From: Fischerella sp.
GTDB taxonomy: Bacteria > Cyanobacteriota > Cyanobacteriia > Cyanobacteriales > Nostocaceae
Assembly (NCBI GenBank): GCA_026419705.1
Contig: JANZYY010000312.1
Span: forward strand, 1-6,144
Length of the DNA: 6,144 nucleotides
Direction of reading: 5' to 3'
Numbering within the stretch: position 1 is the first letter of the stretch; each line of letters begins with the position of its first letter. A program made the position numbers and the translations under genes. The notes under the pieces were generated by a model. It ran no database searches, was not told the DNA's origin, and worked only from the letters and a program-made list of their open reading frames with translations. This document shows positions 1 through 5,358 of this stretch, piece by piece.

Positions 1-1
1 A

Positions 2-223
2 TGTGTGGAAGATTACATGTATGAGGGGATAGCACAGGTGTACTTATTCGATGCCGTTGTCAGTGAATTTATTCAGAGTAAAAATCCCCATGCACTGCGT
101 GATATTGCTGAGAGATTATTAGAAGCAAACAAACGCGGTTTATGGCAGGATGTAAGTACACTGACACTAGAACGTCTGAGAAACTTAGTTCATCAAGCCG
201 AAGCGATTATAGAACAAAAATAA
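2..223 (+). CDS. cobN: Cobaltochelatase subunit CobN-like, C-terminal end only (5' truncated by window)
   Basis: Seventy-three codons followed by TAA are visible; the frame is open to the window edge, so the gene starts upstream and the GTG at 5 is not a real start. The fragment reads CVEDYMYEGIAQVYLFD, then a segment with NPHALRDIAERLLEANKRGLW, and ends in a charged helix (LERLRNLVHQAEAIIEQ). The aromatic-rich YMYEG start and the NP-ALRD-ERLLEA-RGLW block are typical of the extreme C-terminus of the CobN/ChlH family of large chelatase subunits. These insert cobalt (CobN, cobalamin pathway) or magnesium (ChlH, chlorophyll pathway) into tetrapyrroles in the cytoplasm. I favour CobN because ChlH proteins usually end with a different block (FRKLV..FLEANGRGYW). 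No catalytic part is visible, so the metal cannot be settled here. The next gene starts 32 bp downstream on the same strand and may be co-transcribed. Confidence 0.75.
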   Translation, partial: CVEDYMYEGIAQVYLFDAVVSEFIQSKNPHALRDIAERLLEANKRGLWQDVSTLTLERLRNLVHQAEAIIEQK

Positions 224-244
224 CCTGACGTATGAAAGTGGTGT

Positions 245-248
245 AGGA
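245..248 (+). promoter_or_regulatory. Ribosome binding site of the peptidoglycan-binding protein gene
   Basis: AGGA sits 7 bases before the ATG at 256. It supports that start over the internal Met47, which lies just before the hydrophobic segment and lacks a comparable purine-rich site. Confidence 0.55.
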
Positions 249-255
249 AAAATCT

Positions 256-1404
256 ATGGACAATCTTGCGTATTTGCACGTAGCTTTTGCATACGAAGAA
301 TCTCCATCCAGTGAATTGGTTTCCTTTAACTATTTGTTAAAGAATACACCAGCACCTGAGTGGAGACGTCTTTCTAGCAAAGCTTGGAAGCATATGCTCC
401 CTCTTATTCTGACATTATCAATTCTGAGTGTAGTTGGTGGTGCCTTTGCACTAGAAAGAGGAGATCGAGGTCCTTCTGTCCGCTACTTGCAACAACGATT
501 AAAAAACGCAGGTTTTTATGAAGCCCCCATTACACAAGTCTATGACTTTAACACTGAAGCCGCTGTCCGGCGCTTCCAAAGATCTGCTGGCTTAAAAGTA
601 AACGGTATTGCAGGTGCAACTACTTTACAAAAATTAGATCGCTGGCAGCAAGGTATAGTAAGTCGTCAAGGTAAAAAAACCAGTACAGCGAGTACCCAAA
701 CTCCAAAACTCAATACTGTCAGTACTGAAACTCGAACAAGCAGTAATGTTATGACTAAACGCCGTAGCTCCAATTTTTTGCGCAAAGGCGACGAAGGCGA
801 AGCAGTCAGAACTCTACAAGAACGATTGCGAATAGCTGGTTATTATTACGGTAAAGCAACAGGAATATTTGGTCCAATCACCGAAGAAGCTGTGAAGCGT
901 TTTCAACAGGCCTACAATTTAGACGTTGACGGTATTGTTGGACCAGCAACACTCCGTAAACTACCACCAGTTGGTGTCAGTAGTGGAGACGAAACACCCA
1001 AAAAAGTTAAAAATGGAGATCATCTTGATATAGGCGATCGCGGTGAAGCAGTCAGAGTTCTTCAGCAACAGTTAATTAAAGCTGGATATTTACAGGGAGA
1101 GCCAAATGGTTATTACGGTCCTTACACCGCAGAGGCTGTACGGCGGTTTCAAGCTGATAATTACTTGACAGTGAGTGGTGTTGCAGGTCCGACTACCCGA
1201 GCTAAGTTACACAGTGCGGTCAACCCTACTTCCAAAAGTAAAAGTGAGTTTAATGTTCTAGAGATTCAAAGACGGCTGCAAACGCGTGGCTTTTATAAAG
1301 GACCCCTCAATGGAGTGATGGGGGATGATACCAGACGAGCAATTAAACAAGCTCAAGAGTTTTACGGCATTAGTCTCAGTGACGTGAGCAGCGGCAGCTT
1401 CTAG
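256..1404 (+). CDS. Exported peptidoglycan-binding protein with four PG_binding_1 modules
   Basis: The product is 382 residues. A 46-residue N-terminal region with no obvious fold precedes a hydrophobic stretch at about 47-65 (HMLPLILTLSILSVVGGAFA). This is a signal peptide with an AFA cleavage site after 65, or a membrane anchor. Three complete peptidoglycan-binding modules follow at about 66-128, 175-236 and 257-318. Each runs GDxGxxVRxLQxxLxxAGFY, then TxxAVRRFQ, then VxGxxGxxTLxKL. A fourth, incomplete module lies at about 333-372 (LEIQRRLQTRGFYKGPLNGVMGDDTRRAI). A Ser/Thr/Lys-rich linker spans 129-174. No hydrolase or amidase domain is present, so the visible role is wall binding in the periplasm. 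Modules 2 and 3 share an identical 12-base stretch (799-810 and 1045-1056), suggesting duplication. The gene converges with furA, as alr1690 (described as a putative cell-wall protein) does in Anabaena PCC 7120. Orthology to alr1690 is inferred from position and type. Confidence 0.88.
   Translation: MDNLAYLHVAFAYEESPSSELVSFNYLLKNTPAPEWRRLSSKAWKHMLPLILTLSILSVVGGAFALERGDRGPSVRYLQQRLKNAGFYEAPITQVYDFNTEAAVRRFQRSAGLKVNGIAGATTLQKLDRWQQGIVSRQGKKTSTASTQTPKLNTVSTETRTSSNVMTKRRSSNFLRKGDEGEAVRTLQERLRIAGYYYGKATGIFGPITEEAVKRFQQAYNLDVDGIVGPATLRKLPPVGVSSGDETPKKVKNGDHLDIGDRGEAVRVLQQQLIKAGYLQGEPNGYYGPYTAEAVRRFQADNYLTVSGVAGPTTRAKLHSAVNPTSKSKSEFNVLEIQRRLQTRGFYKGPLNGVMGDDTRRAIKQAQEFYGISLSDVSSGSF
1034..1041. repeat. 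HIP1 octamer GCGATCGC
   Basis: This is a copy of the highly iterated palindrome of cyanobacterial genomes, inside the coding sequence of the third peptidoglycan-binding module (Gly-Asp-Arg-Gly). Confidence 0.9.
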
Positions 1405-2097
1405 AATATCATTCGGTTATTTTCAAATCAAAGCAAGGATGAGCAGGACAAGCAAAGGGAGAGAAATTACTTCCATACTTCCATGTCTTGCAAGTCTTGC
1501 CACTCCCCTTCCCATAACTCTCCCTTGTCTGAGCCATAAAGCATCCGCTTGCCTGTATACGCTCACTGCCAACTGAAAATTACTCAAACTTTCCCCTGTA
1601 TCAATCAATGTCAGCACCTGCCCCAACTAACAATCCAGGTGCTACATCGGTAGCAATGCCCGTTGGCATTTAGGACAAACTGCATGAATTGTCAATTGGC
1701 AATCAAGGAGTTGATAACCTTCTTTTTGAGCAGTTTTCGTACCTATTTTTAATATAGAGTCGTTTTTGAACTCTATAGTTGTGTTGCACCTTACACAAAT
1801 AAGATGATGGTGATGGTGGGGATAGGGTTGGTTCAATTCATAATGTTTATGACCTTCTCCCAGCTCTAATTCCCGCAAAATTCCCATCCGTGCCATCAAT
1901 TTGAGAGTACGATAAATTGTTGACAGGCTGATTCCTTCACCATTGGCTTCTAGTCGATGATACAAATCTTCTGCGCTGAGATGTTCACCTTGCGGAAGAT
2001 CCTGAAAAATGTGTAGAATTGTCTCTCGCTGGGGAGTTAATCGCCAGCCACGTTCGTTAAGCTCTGCCTTGAGCGAGGAAGCTGTATAGACCGTCAT
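1405..2097 (+). ncRNA. Possible antisense RNA to furA (alpha-furA-like read-through transcript)
   Basis: This is an inference from arrangement, not a sequence-defined RNA. The peptidoglycan-binding gene ends at 1404 and points at furA, whose stop is at 1642. On the + strand of the 237-bp spacer I see no hairpin followed by a T-run. The nearest tight hairpin (1655-1670, AATGCC-CGTT-GGCATT) lies inside furA and has no T tract. In Anabaena PCC 7120 the convergent gene alr1690 is transcribed through furA, giving a cis-antisense RNA that lowers furA expression. Coordinates here span only the minimum region needed to cover furA; the true 3' end cannot be seen. The spacer itself (1405-1641) holds no convincing gene. 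Confidence 0.3.
1642..2097 (-). CDS. furA: Ferric uptake regulator FurA
   Basis: This 151-residue protein is the global iron/redox repressor of cyanobacteria, which binds AT-rich Fur boxes as a metal- and redox-sensitive dimer. The winged-helix DNA-binding domain covers about 1-83 (ELNERGWRLTPQRETIL; recognition region ISLSTIYRTLKLMARMGIL at 56-74). The dimerisation and metal domain follows, with HKHYE at 83-87 and a five-His run at 94-98. Five cysteines occur: CVRC at 101/104, C133, and CPKC at 141/144. This matches the pattern known for Anabaena FurA, in which the Cys141-Pro motif is a haem-regulatory ligand. It is not the Zur (FurB) or PerR (FurC) paralogue type. The frame can start six codons earlier (ATG at 2115), but the ATG at 2097 gives the standard MTVYT start and 151 residues; neither start has a strong Shine-Dalgarno site. 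It lies downstream of sigC on the same strand, 339 bp apart, with its own likely promoter. Confidence 0.95.
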   Translation of the reverse strand: MTVYTASSLKAELNERGWRLTPQRETILHIFQDLPQGEHLSAEDLYHRLEANGEGISLSTIYRTLKLMARMGILRELELGEGHKHYELNQPYPHHHHHLICVRCNTTIEFKNDSILKIGTKTAQKEGYQLLDCQLTIHAVCPKCQRALLPM

Positions 2098-2130
2098 ACT
2101 AATTTTTCTCAACAAACCTTGTCAGCTGAG

Positions 2131-2160
2131 AATATAGCAAAACTTGAGGGTTATTTGCAA
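2131..2160 (-). promoter_or_regulatory. Likely furA promoter (sigma-70 type)
   Basis: Reading leftward, TTGCAA (2160-2155) is followed after 18 bases by TATATT (2136-2131). The -10 is preceded by TGC, giving an extended TGnTATATT. Initiation would fall near 2124, leaving a short leader before the ATG at 2097. The DNA just upstream is AT-rich, as expected of Fur-box regions, and FurA is known to autoregulate. I cannot point to one clear Fur box. Confidence 0.5.
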
Positions 2161-2287
2161 CAAAGATTGTTTATTGCGAATATTTACTAAATGCTATAGA
2201 ACAAGCCATGAAAGATTAACAGCAAATAGGCATGAATGCGATCCCCGTACTGAAAAACTTCTGAACAAAGATGCGTTTTAGTTGCAG

Positions 2288-2305
2288 TTCGATATATTCG
2301 ATATA
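2288..2305. repeat. Perfect tandem duplication of TTCGATATA
   Basis: Two adjacent identical 9-mers occupy 2288-2296 and 2297-2305, in the loop of the larger inverted repeat. They could be paired protein-binding half-sites or a slippage product. Confidence 0.6.
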
Positions 2306-2308
2306 AAT

Positions 2309-2321
2309 GCAAATAATTTGC
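2309..2321. promoter_or_regulatory. Perfect palindrome GCAAAT-A-ATTTGC (possible operator)
   Basis: Six-base perfect arms surround a single A, three bases after the tandem 9-mers. It is of a length and symmetry typical of a dimeric regulator site, but no regulator can be named. Its location about 170 bp upstream of the furA -10 makes a direct role in furA control uncertain. Confidence 0.35.
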
Positions 2322-2355
2322 CATAAGTTAATGAGAGGTTTTAAGAACGGGGATC

Positions 2356-2410
2356 AAAAATAGTTGGTTGTTAGTTGTTAGTTGTTTGGAAGCACCACTA
2401 ACTAACAACC
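2356..2410 (-). terminator. Possible Rho-independent terminator of sigC, built from heptamer repeats
   Basis: Reading leftward from the sigC stop, GGTTGTTAGTT (2410-2400) pairs perfectly over 11 bp with AACTAACAACC (2376-2366). A run of five T (2360-2356) follows after five further bases. The loop is long (23 nt) and the stem is AT-rich, so termination efficiency is uncertain. Confidence 0.4.
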
Positions 2411-2431
2411 ATCAACAATCAACAATAAACC
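2363..2431. repeat. Short tandemly repeated heptamers (STRR-type) between sigC and furA
   Basis: The left block is GTTGGTT, GTTAGTT, GTTAGTT (2363-2383). The right block contains ATCAACA twice and ATAAACC (2411-2431) in period 7. The blocks are roughly complementary and form the hairpin described for the sigC terminator. Period-7 repeats in spacers are characteristic of heterocyst-forming cyanobacteria. Confidence 0.7.
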
Positions 2432-2436
2432 ATTGA

Positions 2437-3687
2437 CTAACTAAGAGACTCCAAATAGTCGCGGATCAGATTGCGCCGCTTCGGCTGGCGTAGCTTTTGC
2501 AATGCTTTGGATTCAATTTGGCGTACTCGTTCTCGCGATAAATCAAGAGCACGTCCAATTTCTGCTAGCGAGTAAGGATGACCATCTGCTAGTCCAAACC
2601 GCATCAGAATTACATCTCGTTCACGACTTGTTAAATCTGCCAAAAGATTTTGCAAGTCTTTTTGTAAAGATTCTCGCATTAAAATATCCTCTGGCGTAAC
2701 GCCGTCGGTTTCAAGCAATTCACCTAATTCTGTGTCTTTATCTTTACCAACTTTAGTTTCTAGAGAAACGGAGCGAGGCACCCTGAGTAAAACTTCCCGT
2801 ACTTGAGCAGGTGTCATTTCTAACTCTAGTGCCAGATCTTCCAGAGTTGGAGTGCGACCTTTTTCTTGGGCAATTTTACGTTGAGCTTTTTTGATTTTGT
2901 TCAGCTTTTCTGTAATGTGAACAGGTAAGCGGATTGTGCGGCTAGAAGTAGCGATCGCCCGTGTGATTCCTTGACGAATCCACCAGTAAGCATAAGTGCT
3001 GAAGCGATAACCTTTGGTTGGATCAAATTTCTCTACTGCTCGCTCCAAGCCCAGAGTTCCTTCTTGGACGAGATCTAACAATTCCAAACCGCGATTTTGA
3101 TACTTTTTAGCAACGGATACAACTAGACGGAGGTTTGCCTTAATCATGCGTTCTTTGGACTGGAGTCCATCACTTTGAATTTTTTCCAGTTCCTCCACAG
3201 TCAACTTAGCAATTTCAGCCCAGCGCCGTTTTCCCTGTCCTAGAATTTGCTTGAGTTCGAACACGTCTACACCTGCAGCACTAGCCCACCGTTCTATAGA
3301 AGGACGATGTCCCAGTTCTGATGCCAGACGCTCCTGAATTTCAATTACTCGTAGATAGGGTATAAGTATTTCATCTCCTTGCTTGGCAGCATTAGACAAA
3401 ACTATCCGCATCCGCAAGTAGCGCTGAACTTTTTGAGCTTCTGAAACCTCTTCATCCCGCCCTAACAACCGAACCCGACCAATTTCCTGAAGATATAGAC
3501 GTACCAAGTCTGTGCTGCGACGGTTTGTACCAACAGCAAAGCTAGCCGGATCGGAAGCATTCATCTCCAACTCTTCCAGATCGTCCGTCGGCAGTGCGGT
3601 TTCATCGAATGTCAAATCCGGATCGAACATTTGGGGGGATTGTTGGGATTCGTAGGCGGCATCTGCGTAAAAAGATGTTGCTGGCAT
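2437..3687 (-). CDS. sigC: Group 2 RNA polymerase sigma factor SigC
   Basis: With the ATG at 3687 the protein has 416 residues and starts MPATSFYADAAY, as I recall for cyanobacterial SigC. It directs RNA polymerase to alternative promoters under stress and nutrient change; in Anabaena, sigC is linked to nitrogen step-down and heterocyst development. Region 1.2 lies at about 54-86 (STDLVRLYLQEIGRVRLL). Region 2 lies at about 181-245 and includes NLRLVVSVAKKY, DLVQEGTLGLERAVEKFDP and YRFSTYAYWWIRQ. Region 3 starts near 250 (RTIRLPVHITEKLNKI). Region 4 lies at about 349-400 (LTSRERDVILMRFGL, helix-turn-helix ending SRERVRQIESKALQKLR). There is no long acidic region 1.1, which fits group 2 rather than the primary SigA. 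The frame is open a further 84 codons upstream to a GTG at 3939, but most of that lies in an interspersed repeat and is unlikely to be translated. No strong Shine-Dalgarno site is visible. In Anabaena PCC 7120, sigC (all1692) also lies next to furA (all1691). Confidence 0.94.
   Translation of the reverse strand: MPATSFYADAAYESQQSPQMFDPDLTFDETALPTDDLEELEMNASDPASFAVGTNRRSTDLVRLYLQEIGRVRLLGRDEEVSEAQKVQRYLRMRIVLSNAAKQGDEILIPYLRVIEIQERLASELGHRPSIERWASAAGVDVFELKQILGQGKRRWAEIAKLTVEELEKIQSDGLQSKERMIKANLRLVVSVAKKYQNRGLELLDLVQEGTLGLERAVEKFDPTKGYRFSTYAYWWIRQGITRAIATSSRTIRLPVHITEKLNKIKKAQRKIAQEKGRTPTLEDLALELEMTPAQVREVLLRVPRSVSLETKVGKDKDTELGELLETDGVTPEDILMRESLQKDLQNLLADLTSRERDVILMRFGLADGHPYSLAEIGRALDLSRERVRQIESKALQKLRQPKRRNLIRDYLESLS
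2951..2958. repeat. HIP1 octamer GCGATCGC
   Basis: Copy within sigC region 2, in the codons for the RAIA residues after the core-binding and -10 recognition helices. Confidence 0.9.
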
Positions 3688-3767
3688 AAGGATCGTCTCA
3701 ATGGCTCCAGGTAACAATAGATGACGGTGAATCAGTGCTGCAGGAGAGTTTGCAACGCTATTTGCTG

Positions 3768-3966
3768 ATGGGGGAAACCACGGCGACGGCACTGAAAGTC
3801 CGGACACAGGAGAATCCTTACCCGAACACGCGCCTCCTCTATGTGCGGACGCTTGAGGTAGCCGTGCCTCCCCATAGACACGCAACGGCTTCCCAATAGG
3901 TAGACCGCGCTGGCCCTCCGTAGGCGACTGTGTAGACACCCTCCGGGCGGCTTCTCGTGGAGTTCC
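3768..3966. repeat. GC-rich interspersed repeat inserted upstream of sigC (edges approximate)
   Basis: This block is clearly richer in GC than the AT-rich DNA on its right and than typical spacers here. Read on the - strand it gives an open frame with STQSPTEGQRGLPIGKPLRV, then YGEARLPQASAHRGG. I recognise this from memory as a recurrent intergenic repeat of filamentous cyanobacterial genomes that often yields false N-terminal extensions or small ORFs. It encodes no transposase and I see no terminal inverted repeat. Its left edge is about 80 bp upstream of the sigC ATG; its right edge is near the change to AT-rich sequence around 3966. Confidence 0.65.
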
Positions 3967-4168
3967 CGAAGGATCAGCTAATCAACTGTTGCTATTGTTC
4001 CCGTGATTTACGAAGAACTAACATGGTTTATGCTGACCTTACAGGTTTTTTTGAAAAAACTACTGGTTTTATTTTTTTTACATCTCCCAACCTCAGCTGC
4101 TCGGCTTATTTCCCTGTTGAACCAATGGCTATTCAAAGGCAAAGCCTGACTAGAAGTCGCAAATCTCT
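3967..4168. other. AT-rich gene-free stretch of the sigC-gpsA spacer
   Basis: I see no convincing gene. It contains a 16-bp A/T palindrome (4045-4060: G, seven T, G, six A, C) and an eight-T run near 4070-4079. It lies between the GC-rich repeat and the palindrome cluster. It was probably part of the original sigC leader or promoter region before the repeat arrived. Confidence 0.5.
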
Positions 4169-4202
4169 CGGTCAAGATTTAAACTTGAAATTATCTTGAC
4201 TG
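4169..4202. promoter_or_regulatory. Inverted repeat GTCAAGAT-N14-ATCTTGAC
   Basis: Eight-base perfect arms (4171-4178 and 4193-4200) extend outward by one G-T and one C-G pair. It is the first of three palindromes within about 115 bp upstream of sigC and could be an operator or a leader hairpin. No regulator can be named. Confidence 0.4.
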
Positions 4203-4225
4203 TTACTTTTGTAACGTGGTATAAA
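4196..4225 (+). promoter_or_regulatory. Candidate rightward promoter TTGACT-N18-TATAAA
   Basis: TTGACT (4196-4201) and TATAAA (4220-4225) each match the sigma-70 consensus at five of six bases, with 18-bp spacing. It would start a + strand transcript near 4232, running into the long hairpin at 4342-4408 and antisense to gpsA. No + strand gene follows. The match could be chance in AT-rich DNA, and a palindrome lies between the two boxes. Confidence 0.3.
4202..4215. promoter_or_regulatory. Palindrome GTTAC-TTTT-GTAAC (NtcA-like GTN10AC)
   Basis: This perfect 14-bp palindrome fits the minimal NtcA pattern GTN10AC but not the full GTAN8TAC. On the - strand I do not see a TAN3T box about 22 bp downstream, as a class II NtcA promoter would require. 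A GATAAT-like hexamer does lie only 7 bp downstream, starting at 4194 on the - strand. The NtcA assignment is therefore weak. Confidence 0.3.
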
Positions 4226-4257
4226 CATACATTCAGTAGAAAACTTGTTAATCGCAG

Positions 4258-4283
4258 GCATAGTCATATCTACATAACTATGC
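4258..4283. promoter_or_regulatory. Inverted repeat GCATAGT-N12-ACTATGC
   Basis: Seven-base perfect arms, each flanked by a copy of GCAGG or CAGG. It is the third palindrome in the sigC upstream region. Function is unknown; it could be an operator or an RNA hairpin in a leader. Confidence 0.35.
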
Positions 4284-4341
4284 AGGTAATTTCCTGAAGG
4301 TTTGGCAATTTTTCGTCAGGGTTTGTTGGGAATTGGTAAGG

Positions 4342-4408
4342 GTTAGTGGATAGTAGTTAATGGTTGGTGGGAAGGACAACTACTAACCATTAACTACTAA
4401 CTACTAAC
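4342..4408. repeat. Heptamer-repeat (STRR-type) long hairpin immediately after gpsA
   Basis: Period-7 units run GTTAGTG, GATAGTA, GTTAATG, GTTGGTG (4342-4369) and ACTACTA, ACCATTA, ACTACTA, ACTACTA (4379-4406). The arms 4342-4368 and 4382-4408 pair at 24 of 27 positions by Watson-Crick, plus two G-T pairs, around a 13-nt loop. It begins 4 bp beyond the gpsA stop. It lacks a T-run on either side, so it is not a textbook terminator, though such a stem could stabilise or end the gpsA mRNA. The two wobble pairs form only in RNA from the + strand. Confidence 0.7.
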
Positions 4409-4412
4409 AAAT

Positions 4413-5342
4413 TTAGTAGTTATATTCCGGCTTAATATCTCGTAGCATCAGTTCTAAGAGAGCCTGTCGAGGCGTGACTTCACCTTGGAGTAAGCGATAC
4501 ACTTGCTCGGTAATAGGCATGGAAATATTTTGCTGCTTTGATCTCAGCATCAAAACCTTAGTGGTATTAACTCCCTCAGCGGTTCCTTGTAAGTGAGTCA
4601 GAATTTCTGTGAGGGTTTTGCCACAACCGAGTTGGTAGCCAACTTGGTAATTGCGACTCAGAGGACTATTGCAAGTAGCAAGCAAGTCGCCTAAACCAGA
4701 CAAACCATAGAATGTTTCCTGCTTTGCACCCCAATGGACACCGATGCGAATTATTTCCGTCAGACCACGGGTGACTAAAGCAGCTTTAGCATTGGTTCCT
4801 AATTGCAAACCATCACATACACCAGCGGCGATCGCAATCACGTTTTTCAGCGTTCCCCCCAGTTCCACTCCTAAGGGATCGGCGTTGGTATAAACCCGAA
4901 AGCGATTGCAAGAAAACATTAACTGTACCACTTCCGCAGCACTGGTGATGCTGCTAGCCACTACTGTTGCTGCTGGTAATTCCTGTTGAATTTCTTGAGA
5001 TAAATTTGGACCAGAAAGAACGACTATTGGATTTTTGGGGAAAGCTTGTTGCCAAATTTGCGATGGTGTACATGTAGTTTCAGGATCTAGACCTTTTGTT
5101 GCTGTGACAAAAATTATCTCTGAGGACAAAGGCAAACACTGTACTTGAGAAATGACATCTCTGACACCCTTCATCGAAACAGCTGACAGAATAATATCTG
5201 CTCCTTTGAGCACTGCTGCCAAAGTTTCCGAGCCCCGACGCGACCAAATGCGCACTTTATGACCGTTGGCTGTCGCCAAATTTGCCAAAGCACTCCCCCA
5301 AGCACCCGCACCTAGAATTGCTACTGATTTTGGATTTGTCAT
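4413..5342 (-). CDS. gpsA: NAD(P)-dependent glycerol-3-phosphate dehydrogenase
   Basis: This 309-residue cytoplasmic enzyme interconverts dihydroxyacetone phosphate and sn-glycerol 3-phosphate, supplying the backbone of membrane glycerolipids. The N-terminal Rossmann fold has the dinucleotide motif GAGAWG (11-16) after the first strand (SVAILGAGAWG). The family signature LSGPN is at 109-113. The C-terminal helical domain contains GVELGGTLKNVIAIAAG (Lys166, the expected active-site lysine), NAKAALVTRGLTEI (184-197) and GLSGLGDLLATC (213-224), with SRN at 229-231. The length is a little below the usual 325-340 of enterobacterial GpsA but normal for cyanobacteria as I know them, and no key motif is missing. 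The ATG at 5342 gives a proper start just before the first beta strand; no clear Shine-Dalgarno site precedes it. It lies 84 bp downstream of lipA on the same strand and may be co-transcribed. Confidence 0.95.
   Translation of the reverse strand: MTNPKSVAILGAGAWGSALANLATANGHKVRIWSRRGSETLAAVLKGADIILSAVSMKGVRDVISQVQCLPLSSEIIFVTATKGLDPETTCTPSQIWQQAFPKNPIVVLSGPNLSQEIQQELPAATVVASSITSAAEVVQLMFSCNRFRVYTNADPLGVELGGTLKNVIAIAAGVCDGLQLGTNAKAALVTRGLTEIIRIGVHWGAKQETFYGLSGLGDLLATCNSPLSRNYQVGYQLGCGKTLTEILTHLQGTAEGVNTTKVLMLRSKQQNISMPITEQVYRLLQGEVTPRQALLELMLRDIKPEYNY
4828..4835. repeat. HIP1 octamer GCGATCGC
   Basis: Copy within gpsA, in the codons for the IAIAAG segment after Lys166. Confidence 0.9.
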
Positions 5343-5358
5343 TTGTCAAGGATCAAGA

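Larger units (their letters stand above)
2240..2355. repeat. 116-bp imperfect inverted repeat of unknown nature
   Basis: The outer arms GATCCCCGT (2240-2248) and ACGGGGATC (2347-2355) are perfect complements. Pairing continues inward to about 2262/2334 with two mismatches and one bulged A: 19 Watson-Crick pairs and one G-T over 23 left-arm bases. The enclosed region is AT-rich and contains a tandem 9-mer and a 13-bp palindrome. It lies upstream of the furA promoter and beyond the sigC end. It could be a small MITE-like element, a structured RNA or a regulatory region. I see no clear target-site duplication and no recognised RNA family. Confidence 0.5.

Noticed and set aside
1455..1526. AAGGGAGAG / CTCTCCCTT inverted repeat in the convergent spacer
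   Set aside because: The 9-bp arms are separated by a 54-bp loop in purine/pyrimidine-biased DNA, with no T-run. It is likely chance.
1423..1626. 67-codon open frame on the - strand just after furA, with a hydrophobic C-terminus
   Set aside because: It needs a TTG start with no ribosome binding site, its sequence resembles purine-biased spacer drift, and I recognise no family. It may only be noted as a hypothetical possibility.
1655..1670. Hairpin AATGCC-CGTT-GGCATT as a terminator of the peptidoglycan-binding gene
   Set aside because: It falls within the furA coding end and is followed by TAGGAC rather than a T-run.
2363..2431. Heptamer tracts as a CRISPR array
   Set aside because: The units are 7 bp with no spacers of constant length; they are STRR-type tandem repeats.
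2502..2699. 65-codon + strand open frame opposite sigC
   Set aside because: It lies antisense to the highly conserved region 4 of SigC and is a shadow of that coding sequence.
3688..3939. 84-codon N-terminal extension of SigC from a GTG
   Set aside because: Most of it lies in an interspersed repeat, and the ATG at 3687 gives the standard MPATSF start and the 416-residue length I recall for SigC.
3957..4199. 80-codon + strand open frame upstream of sigC
   Set aside because: It starts inside the GC-rich repeat and runs through AT-rich spacer and a palindrome, with no domain and no ribosome binding site.
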